A stretch of 10,045 bases of DNA, from NCBI GenBank assembly GCA_030673995.1, contig DAOUYU010000054.1, positions 1 through 10,045 on the forward strand. Direction: 5' to 3'. This document shows positions 1 through 5,752 of the stretch, piece after piece. Below the pieces are notes generated by a model. It made no database searches and was not told the origin of the DNA. It saw only the letters and a program-made list of their open reading frames with translations. The stretch is from Candidatus Aminicenantota bacterium (lineage in GTDB: Bacteria > Acidobacteriota > Aminicenantia > Aminicenantales > Aminicenantaceae). A program made the translations under genes and the position numbers. Every line of letters starts with the position of its first letter. Position 1 is the first letter of the stretch.

Positions 1-1
1 T

Positions 2-988
2 TTCAAGGAAAACCAGCCTCTTCGACTAAAAGTTCAATTTGAAGTATGGCCGGATTTCAAACTTCCCCCATATAAAAAAATAAAAGTCAAAAAGAAAAAA
101 ATTTCTGTATCAGATCAAGAAATTAAAAAATCCTTGGAAGAACTTCGGTCGAGATCAGCAGAATATATTCCAGTGGAGGACAGGGGAGTACGTGATGGAG
201 ATTATGTCATTGCCGAAGTTAAAAGACAGGTCTTAAAAACAAAAAAGTTCCTTCCCTCAGAAAAAGTAGTAATCTATGCTGGCGAGCCTGAAAACGAAGA
301 AGTCATTAACAAATGTTTGCCAGGAGTGAAACCTGGTGATATTAGAAATTTTGCTATCGATTATGATAAGAATCATCCGGACAAGAAGCTTTCTGGGAAA
401 AAAATCGAATACAACCTAAAAGTCATATCTATCAAAGAAAAAATCCTCCCTGAGATTAATGATGAGTTTGCAAAAGACCTTGGAGAAAATGAAGGTTTAA
501 AAGAGCTAAAAGAAAAAATAAAAAAAGAGATAATTTCCTCAAAGGAAAAATTTGTAAAAAATGAAATGGCAGAGGAAATTCTAAGCAGCATTTCCGACCA
601 GCTAAATTTCGAACTGCCTGAAATTTTCTTGAACCAGGAACGTAAAGCTGTCTTCAAACGCCTTCTTTCTTCACACCCTCAGCATAACCTGAAAAAAGAA
701 GAGCTCGAACAGTTAAAAGCCAATGCCAGAAGAAAAGCTGAACAAAATCTTAGAAATCATTTGATCCTGAATAAAGTTACTGAAAGAGAAAGCCTGGAAG
801 TTTCAGATGAAGACATTCACGAAGAATTAAAGGCTATTGCAAAAGCGAACAACGTACCTTTGGCGAAAGTTATCGAAAACGTTAATAAAGAGGGGAAAAG
901 AGAAGAGATAAGAAACAATCTACTTCTCAAAAAGGCAGTTGACATTTTAGTTGAAAACGCTATAATAGAAGAACAAGATTCCAAATGA
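2..988 (+). CDS. tig: Trigger factor (ribosome-associated chaperone), 5'-partial
   Basis: Trigger factor binds the ribosomal exit tunnel and shields nascent chains; it also has an FKBP-type peptidyl-prolyl isomerase domain. The frame is open to the left window edge, so the gene starts upstream. The TTG at 134 is internal and is not the start. The 328 visible residues begin at the end of the ribosome-binding domain (FEVWPDFKLPPY, then a Lys-rich strand). Next is a helix leading into the family hallmark VPVEDR...DGD (about fragment residues 55-65), a short degenerate FKBP domain ending near LSGKKIEYNLKVISIKEK, then PEINDEFAKDLGE and the long helical C-terminal chaperone arms. Family length is about 430-450, so roughly 100 residues, including the ribosome-docking loop, lie outside the window. 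Lys/Glu-rich and AT-rich coding. The stop is 75 nt before lon, so co-transcription is likely. Identification is confident. Confidence 0.93.
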   Translation, partial: FKENQPLRLKVQFEVWPDFKLPPYKKIKVKKKKISVSDQEIKKSLEELRSRSAEYIPVEDRGVRDGDYVIAEVKRQVLKTKKFLPSEKVVIYAGEPENEEVINKCLPGVKPGDIRNFAIDYDKNHPDKKLSGKKIEYNLKVISIKEKILPEINDEFAKDLGENEGLKELKEKIKKEIISSKEKFVKNEMAEEILSSISDQLNFELPEIFLNQERKAVFKRLLSSHPQHNLKKEELEQLKANARRKAEQNLRNHLILNKVTERESLEVSDEDIHEELKAIAKANNVPLAKVIENVNKEGKREEIRNNLLLKKAVDILVENAIIEEQDSK

Positions 989-1052
989 TTTAAATCCCCA
1001 AGCTAGACCAAGTAAAGAATGAATCGAATTTTCACAGATTAAAAAAACTTCT

Positions 1053-1056
1053 GGAG
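1053..1056 (+). promoter_or_regulatory. Ribosome binding site of lon
   Basis: GGAG lies 7 nt before the ATG at 1064. It supports this start, which also places the conserved NIPLIPLRDIVVFP strand at the usual distance from the N-terminus. I see no clear promoter in the 75-nt tig-lon gap, which fits read-through from tig. Confidence 0.7.
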
Positions 1057-1063
1057 CATAATT

Positions 1064-3490
1064 ATGCAAAGTACCCATGATTCTTCTGAAGTCATTAAAA
1101 ATATACCTTTGATTCCTTTAAGGGATATCGTTGTTTTTCCCTCTACACTGGTTCCTTTCATTATCGGCCGCCCCTCATCTGTTAAAGCTTTGCAAGTAGC
1201 AACGGAAAAAAACAAGATGATTTTTTTGTCCGCGCAAATAGATGCGACTTTGGATAATCCCAATCCAAGGGATATCTATTCATTGGGTGTAATTGCTAAG
1301 ATTATCCGGGCCGTCAAGGTGGACGATAAAAATATCAAAGTCATCGTCGAAGGCAAGAAAAGAGCAAGAACCATAGAGTATTTAAGCACTTATCCTTACT
1401 ATCTGGTTCTAGCCAAAGAGATAAAAGAAATAGAAAGCGATAACGAAAAAACCAGAGAACTACTTCAAAGAGTCTTAAGCCTCTTTGAAGATTATTTAAA
1501 GCTTAGCCAGAATGCAAATTTTGAATCCATAATTCCCGCCTTGAAGGATAACAGTCCAGACAGGATTGCCGATATCATCTCTTCTCACCTTTACCTTTCC
1601 TTAGAAGAAAAACAAAATCTACTAGAGACTATCAATAGCTTCGAAAGGATAAGAAGGCTTCATTATGTTATAGAAAACGAAATATTAAAAGTACATTCAA
1701 GATTAAAAAAAGATGGAAAAGACCGTGGTCGGCGCAAGGTTACTATCAAGGATGCAGGCCAAAAAATCTTCCCCAGCGGATTAAGTTTTAAAAAGGAAGG
1801 CCAGCCAAACGAAATAGAGGAGCTGAAACAAAAAGTGGCTAAAGCCAAAATGCCCAAAGACGGAGAAGAAAAAGCTTATAAAGAAATTGAAAGACTGGAA
1901 ACAATGCCTCCTATGTCAGCGGAGGCTACAGTTTGTCGCAATTACTTGGATTGGCTTATTTCTTTGCCCTGGAACAAAAAATCGAGAGAGAAAAGAGACC
2001 TGAAAGAGGCTGAAAGAATTTTGGACGAAGATCACTACGGACTTCCCAAAGTCAAAGAAAGGGTATTAGAGTATCTTTCCATCCGCCGACTTGTGAGAAA
2101 TCCGAAGGGCATAATTTTAGGATTCATAGGCCCTCCTGGAGTAGGAAAGAGCTCTTTAGGGCGTTCCATCGCCCGGGCAACAGGAAGAAAATTTGTACGC
2201 CTTTCTTTGGGTGGTGTCAGAGATGAGGCTGAAGTTCGAGGCCACAGAAGGACTTATATAGGAGCTTATCCAGGAAGAATTATTCAGATGATCAAAAAAG
2301 CTGGAACAAAGAATCCTGTCTTTCTTCTGGATGAAGTGGATAAGATGAGCATGGATTTCAGGGGAGATCCTGCATCTGCATTGATGGAGGTCTTAGACCC
2401 TGAACAAAACAATACTTTTTTAGACCATTATATAGACACCGATTTCGACCTCTCGCAAGTAATGTTTATTGTGACAGCAAACATGCTGGAGCCTGTTCCA
2501 CGTCCTTTGATCGATAGAATGGAAATCATCCGGCTTCCCGGTTACACAGAGGATGAAAAATTACAAATAGGCAAACAGTTCCTGTTATCCAGGCAGATGA
2601 AAGCCCATGGTCTCCAACAACAAAACCTCAAAATCTCCGACAAAGCCTTTGTGAAGCTCATTCGTGAATACACCAAGGAGGCCGGAGTAAGAAATATAGA
2701 GCGGGAGATCACTTCAATCTGCCGAAAAGTGGTAAAGAAAGTCGTTTCAAAAGGGAAATCTTATTCGGAAAAAATCACTCCCAAGAATCTAGAAAAGTAT
2801 TTAGGTATTCCAAGATTCAGACGCTCAGAGATAGATAGAAAAGATGAGATTGGTGTCGCTATAGGGATGGCCTGGACGGAATTCGGGGGAGAACTTCTGA
2901 CGTTTGAAGTCACAAAAGTTCACGGAAAGGGAAATTTTACTCTTACCGGTCATCTCGGCGAAATTATGCAGGAATCTGCTCAAGCGGCCTTCAGTTATGT
3001 AAAAGGAAAAATATTTGAATTGAACCTAGCAAAGGACCTGCATAAAAATTACGATATTCACATTCACGTCCCGGAAGTCGCGACTCCTAAAGAAGGCCCA
3101 TCCGCAGGGATTACAATCGCCACCGCCATCATCTCTCTCCTCACTGAAATTCCTGTGAGTAAAAAAGTTGTCATGAGCGGAGAAATCACTCTTAAAGGAA
3201 GAATCCTTCCTGTGGGAGGAATTAAAGGAAAATTATTAGCAGCTCATCGAGAATCGATAAGAGAAGCTATCCTTCCTCTCGATAATAAACCAGACATAAA
3301 AGATATGCCAAAAAACATACTAGAGGAGATAAAAATTCATTTTGTAGAGAACATGGATGATGTCCTCAAAATAGCATTGACTAAAGAATTGCCGACAAAA
3401 CTGAAAAGATCCAAGATTGACGTTTCCCCTGATGTCCCCAAAGATGAAGAGGACGGGGAAAGTCCTCCTGAGCCATCTTTAACCAATTAA
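1064..3490 (+). CDS. lon: ATP-dependent protease LonA
   Basis: Cytosolic homohexameric AAA+ serine protease that unfolds and degrades misfolded and regulatory proteins. Its 808 residues match full-length LonA (about 780-820). Order: LON substrate-binding domain (about 12-200, NIPLIPLRDIVVFP); coiled-coil linker (about 200-310, ending ETMPPMSAEATVCRNYLDWL); AAA+ module with Walker A GPPGVGKSS at 356-364 (K362) and Walker B FLLDEVDK with D423/E424; then the S16 protease domain. The catalytic dyad is S680 in PKEGPSAG and K721 in GGIKGKLLAAHR, nearly the same positions as E. coli S679/K722, so the enzyme should be active. Oddities: Ser replaces the usual Thr after the Walker lysine, and Val672 sits where PEGATP-type sequences have Gly. 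The tail after about 785 is acidic and Pro-rich (DEEDGESPPEPS). It follows tig directly, without clpP/clpX, and precedes rho. Heat-shock control is common in the family, but no operator is visible here. Confidence 0.98.
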   Translation: MQSTHDSSEVIKNIPLIPLRDIVVFPSTLVPFIIGRPSSVKALQVATEKNKMIFLSAQIDATLDNPNPRDIYSLGVIAKIIRAVKVDDKNIKVIVEGKKRARTIEYLSTYPYYLVLAKEIKEIESDNEKTRELLQRVLSLFEDYLKLSQNANFESIIPALKDNSPDRIADIISSHLYLSLEEKQNLLETINSFERIRRLHYVIENEILKVHSRLKKDGKDRGRRKVTIKDAGQKIFPSGLSFKKEGQPNEIEELKQKVAKAKMPKDGEEKAYKEIERLETMPPMSAEATVCRNYLDWLISLPWNKKSREKRDLKEAERILDEDHYGLPKVKERVLEYLSIRRLVRNPKGIILGFIGPPGVGKSSLGRSIARATGRKFVRLSLGGVRDEAEVRGHRRTYIGAYPGRIIQMIKKAGTKNPVFLLDEVDKMSMDFRGDPASALMEVLDPEQNNTFLDHYIDTDFDLSQVMFIVTANMLEPVPRPLIDRMEIIRLPGYTEDEKLQIGKQFLLSRQMKAHGLQQQNLKISDKAFVKLIREYTKEAGVRNIEREITSICRKVVKKVVSKGKSYSEKITPKNLEKYLGIPRFRRSEIDRKDEIGVAIGMAWTEFGGELLTFEVTKVHGKGNFTLTGHLGEIMQESAQAAFSYVKGKIFELNLAKDLHKNYDIHIHVPEVATPKEGPSAGITIATAIISLLTEIPVSKKVVMSGEITLKGRILPVGGIKGKLLAAHRESIREAILPLDNKPDIKDMPKNILEEIKIHFVENMDDVLKIALTKELPTKLKRSKIDVSPDVPKDEEDGESPPEPSLTN

Positions 3491-3492
3491 CA

Positions 3493-3522
3493 TTGAATTA
3501 ATTAAGATATTTCCCATTTAAT
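3493..3522 (+). promoter_or_regulatory. Weak candidate sigma-70 promoter ahead of rho
   Basis: TTGAAT (3493-3498) and TTTAAT (3517-3522) are separated by 18 nt in the AT-rich lon-rho gap; the latter lies about 45 nt before the rho start. It would allow rho to be transcribed independently of lon. In DNA this AT-rich, such matches arise by chance, so confidence is low. Confidence 0.22.
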
Positions 3523-3552
3523 CTCAATATATCTACATCAAAATAAAACAAT

Positions 3553-3560
3553 AGAGAGGT
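3553..3560 (+). promoter_or_regulatory. Ribosome binding site of rho
   Basis: AGAGAGGT ends 6 nt before the ATG at 3567. It is a strong Shine-Dalgarno match that fixes the rho start. Confidence 0.75.
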
Positions 3561-3566
3561 AAAGAA

Positions 3567-4847
3567 ATGAAAGAGTACAATCTAGCTGAACTTGAAGAGA
3601 GAGACCTTGAAGAATTATTTAAAATTTCTGGAGAAGTGGGTCTTTCAGAAGATGAAATTGAAGATTCGAACAAGCATAACCTTGCTTTCAAGATCTTAGA
3701 AGCTCAAGCTAAAAAAAATGGAATGCTTTTTTCCGAAGGTGTCCTGGAATGTCTCGATGATGGTTTCGGGTTTCTGAGAGCCCCGGAATTCAGCTATTTG
3801 CCAAGCCATGACGATATCTATGTCTCTCCTTCCCAAATACGCAAATTCCAGCTCCGGACCGGAGACACGATTTCCGGAATAGTTCGACCTCCTAAAGATG
3901 GAGAAAAATATTTTGCACTGATTAAAATTGAAGCGATTAATTTTACACACCCTGACTCTATTTTCGAGATGAGGAGAAACGTGAGGTTTGACAATCTAAC
4001 CCCTCTTTACCCCTTTGAAAAAATCAACCTGGAAGACGGAGTCAAAAAAAACCTCAATGCCAGAGTCATGAATCTTTTAACTCCCCTCGGAAAAGGACAA
4101 AGGGGATTAATCGTCTCCCCCCCACGAGCCGGAAAGACTACACTTTTAAAAACAATCGCAAAATCAATCGAAAAAAATCATCCTGAAATGTCTCTCATTG
4201 TACTTTTAGTAGCAGAACGTCCTGAAGAAGTGACAGATTTTCAAAGAAGCATTAACGGTGAAGTTGTTGCTTCAACCTTTGACGAGCCTCCTATCCGAAA
4301 CACTCAGGTTTCAAATATAGTGCTTGAAAAAGCCAAGAGACTTGTGGAAATCAAAAAAGATGTGACTATTCTCCTTGACAGTATAACACGTCTAGCAAGA
4401 GCTCATAATGCGATCATCCCTCCCTCAGGTAAGGTTCTTTCCGGGGGAATAGATGCCAATGCTTTGAATAAGCCAAAGAAGTTCTTCGGTTCAGCAAGAA
4501 AAGTAGAGGAGGGAGGAAGTTTAACAATAGTCGCAACATCTCTCGTTGACACCGGAAGCCGGATGGATGAAGTCATTTTTGAAGAATTCAAAGGGACTGG
4601 TAATATGGAAATCAATCTGGATAGAAGACTGGTAGATAAGAGATTATTCCCGGCAATTGATATTAGCCGCTCCGGAACAAGAAAGGAAGAACTCCTCATA
4701 AACGATAAAGAACTCAGCAGGATATGGATATTAAGGAAAGTGTTGGCTCAACTTAGTGAAGTTGAAGCAATGGAACTGCTTCTTGAAAAGATGTCAAAAA
4801 CAAAAACAAATACTGAGTTTTTAAATGCAATGAGCAAAGGCCTTTAA
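3567..4847 (+). CDS. rho: Transcription termination factor Rho
   Basis: Hexameric RNA-dependent ATPase and helicase that loads on untranslated C-rich RNA and releases RNA polymerase. The 426 residues are close to the E. coli length (419). The N-terminal helical domain (about 1-50) starts with the typical LxELxxxxLxEL pattern. The cold-shock-like RNA-binding domain (about 51-126) carries DDGFGFLR at 64-71, whose two Phe stack on RNA bases, and DDIYVSPSQIRKFxLRTGD. The ATPase core has Walker A SPPRAGKTT (K190), Walker B region ILLDSITRLARAHN (D271), the RNA-gripping Q-loop SGKVLSGGIDANAL (287-300), and GTGNMEINLDRRL further on. All key residues are present and there is no insertion between the domains, unlike some high-GC lineages. 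It lies 76 nt after lon with its own strong ribosome binding site. I see no hairpin plus T-run terminator just after the stop. Confidence 0.98.
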   Translation: MKEYNLAELEERDLEELFKISGEVGLSEDEIEDSNKHNLAFKILEAQAKKNGMLFSEGVLECLDDGFGFLRAPEFSYLPSHDDIYVSPSQIRKFQLRTGDTISGIVRPPKDGEKYFALIKIEAINFTHPDSIFEMRRNVRFDNLTPLYPFEKINLEDGVKKNLNARVMNLLTPLGKGQRGLIVSPPRAGKTTLLKTIAKSIEKNHPEMSLIVLLVAERPEEVTDFQRSINGEVVASTFDEPPIRNTQVSNIVLEKAKRLVEIKKDVTILLDSITRLARAHNAIIPPSGKVLSGGIDANALNKPKKFFGSARKVEEGGSLTIVATSLVDTGSRMDEVIFEEFKGTGNMEINLDRRLVDKRLFPAIDISRSGTRKEELLINDKELSRIWILRKVLAQLSEVEAMELLLEKMSKTKTNTEFLNAMSKGL

Positions 4848-4939
4848 AAGCAGGACAAAACTCGCCTTCCATTTATTATCAAAAATCTCAAAACTTCCCA
4901 AAACATAAAGAGCTCATATCACTTTAAACACCAGCCGTC

Positions 4940-5131
4940 TTACTTAAAAATTACGGTGTACAGCCAGTAGAGGAAAGAAACGCTGTATACAGCAAGTAAA
5001 ACCCAGACAATAATCGAAAAAGTTTCATTGAGCCGCTTGAGAAATGGAGATCGGGGTAGCTTTCTCCTGTTGATTCTTGAAATGATATAGACCAACACCA
5101 AAATCACCAGGAAAAGCAGCCATTTGCGCAT
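4940..5131 (-). CDS. Small two-helix membrane protein, function unknown
   Basis: Encodes 63 residues that I do not recognise. It starts MRKWLLFLV, giving a hydrophobic segment at about 4-18. A strongly basic, Pro-containing loop follows (RINRRKLPRSPFLKR, about 19-33), then a second hydrophobic, aromatic-rich helix at about 38-61 (IIVWVLLAVYSVSFLYWLY). The likely topology is a helical hairpin, with the positive loop placed in the cytoplasm by the positive-inside rule. A GAGGAG ribosome binding site (plus-strand CTCCTC at 5143-5148) lies 11 nt before the ATG, slightly far but good. The gene converges on rho with a 92-nt gap and reads away from the permease. The membrane pattern, start and ribosome binding site argue for a real gene, but the short length keeps confidence moderate. 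Confidence 0.6.
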   Translation of the reverse strand: MRKWLLFLVILVLVYIISRINRRKLPRSPFLKRLNETFSIIVWVLLAVYSVSFLYWLYTVIFK

Positions 5132-5174
5132 TAGATATCAGACTCCTCGACGACCATTTAACCTGACTTATTCA

Positions 5175-5295
5175 TAAAATATGCCGACACCTTCATTTAT
5201 CTTCAATAATATTAACATTATAGCCCGGTTTTCAGTAAAATAAAGACTATCACTTTGTTTGTTGTATAATTTCTATCAAATGTCGGCATTTTTTA
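5175..5295. repeat. Long-range 15-nt inverted repeat enclosing an AT-rich segment
   Basis: The left arm (5175-5189, ending ATGCCGACA) and the right arm (5281-5295, starting TGTCGGCAT) are reverse complements at 14 of 15 positions. They enclose 91 nt of AT-rich DNA with candidate -10 boxes on both strands (TATAAT at 5265-5270 on the plus strand, 5217-5222 on the minus strand). The right arm runs into a T-tract. This could be the terminal repeats of a very short non-coding mobile element, paired binding sites for a regulator, or a long-looped terminator. It holds no coding sequence that I can support. The right end lies 7 nt from the GC-rich hairpin element. Confidence 0.6.
5217..5245 (-). promoter_or_regulatory. 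Candidate promoter of the small membrane gene
   Basis: On the minus strand there is a perfect TATAAT (plus-strand ATTATA, 5217-5222), about 86 nt upstream of the ATG at 5131. The -35 region 16-17 nt further up is poor (CTTTAT/TTTATT). It sits between the arms of the 5175-5295 inverted repeat, so a protein bound to those arms could affect it. This is inference only. Confidence 0.25.
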
Positions 5296-5302
5296 CCCTT
5301 CA

Positions 5303-5383
5303 GGCGAGCCGATCTTACCACATCTGCTTCGTTGCGGCCCATTCGCGGTGGTCAACCACAGCTTCATGGGCTGCGGCCTCGCC
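5303..5383. repeat. GC-rich nested hairpin element (possible dispersed extragenic repeat or structured RNA)
   Basis: This is an island of high GC inside an AT-rich intergenic region, and it folds as nested arms. The outer stem is GGCGAG (5303-5308) with CTCGCC (5378-5383). The middle stem pairs 5331-5342 with 5366-5377 (12 pairs, counting three G-T wobbles; core GCCCAT/ATGGGC). The apical stem is GTGG (5348-5351) with CCAC (5356-5359) around TCAA. No T-run follows, so it is not a standard terminator. A plus-strand reading frame across it (5259-5459) encodes a Ser/Ala-rich peptide that looks like an accident of the element. It resembles the dispersed palindromic repeats seen between genes in many bacterial genomes, but copy number cannot be judged from one window. 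I do not recognise it as a tRNA or a known riboswitch. Confidence 0.55.
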
Positions 5384-5603
5384 GCTACAGCAACCTCGAC
5401 TCGTGAATAATCCAGGTATATTGCGGTCAAAAGCATTATTGGAGAAAGATATATTTTAGTCAAGGCTTCTTCTGAGCTGCATGGTTTAATAAGTCTTTCT
5501 CGGCTCTATATTTCGGAACAGGGGAGGGGTCTCCTCCTTCAGTAAATAGAAAATCCACGAGCACATCTTTAATCCAATATGAATTCTAGAACTATTTTTT
5601 TTT
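5384..5603. other. Intergenic stretch with little recognisable content
   Basis: No gene that I can support. The only local structure seen is a short inverted repeat, GGAGG (5523-5527) with CCTCC (5533-5537), around a 5-nt loop. It is not followed by a T-run, so it is unlikely to be a terminator. Confidence 0.4.
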
Positions 5604-5714
5604 AAGAAGGTAAAAAATATGAATTTAATGTTATATTTAGAACCTGATATAATGGAAAATCAATTCAATAAAATGAACCCGTTTCTCATCTTCCTCATAC
5701 ATGTGGATAGGTGA
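5604..5714 (+). CDS. Possible 31-codon leader or small ORF ahead of the permease
   Basis: A strong Shine-Dalgarno sequence AAGAAGGT (5604-5611) is followed by ATG at 5619. The 31-codon frame (MNLMLYLEPDIMENQFNK..., ending IFLIHVDR) stops with TGA at 5712-5714. The stop overlaps a GTG at 5711 that is in frame with the permease, giving a GTGA junction of the kind used for translational coupling. I recognise no family. It could be a leader peptide, or an accidental frame, since a candidate promoter lies inside it. The listed span includes the ribosome binding site. Confidence 0.22.
   Translation, partial: KKVKNMNLMLYLEPDIMENQFNKMNPFLIFLIHVDR
5645..5653 (+). promoter_or_regulatory. Extended -10 promoter candidate for the permease gene
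   Basis: TGATATAAT is a perfect TGnTATAAT extended -10 element. The -35 position 17 nt upstream is weak, which extended -10 promoters tolerate. Transcription would begin near 5660, leaving a leader of roughly 90 nt before the ATG at 5753. It lies inside the 31-codon ORF, so if this is the main promoter that ORF would not be translated from it. Confidence 0.38.
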
Positions 5715-5741
5715 AGAATAGAAAATTCTATGGCTTATATT

Positions 5742-5745
5742 GGAG
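5742..5745 (+). promoter_or_regulatory. Ribosome binding site deciding the permease start
   Basis: GGAG lies 7 nt before ATG 5753. The GTG at 5711, 14 codons upstream in frame, has no comparable site. The ATG also gives the MFKNYFKTAIRNL start typical of this permease family. Confidence 0.6.
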
Positions 5746-5752
5746 TCGCAAT

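Noticed and set aside
134..988. TTG at 134 as the start of a short trigger factor
   Set aside because: The same frame is open to base 2 and encodes the conserved FEVWPDFKLPPY region upstream, so 134 is internal.
5303..5383. GC-rich hairpin as a tRNA or Rho-independent terminator
   Set aside because: There is no cloverleaf with T-arm and acceptor-stem spacing, and no T-run follows the stem.
5259..5459. Plus-strand open frame of 66 codons
   Set aside because: It spans the T-tract, the inverted-repeat arm and the GC-rich hairpin. The composition follows the DNA structure, not a protein, and there is no good ribosome binding site.
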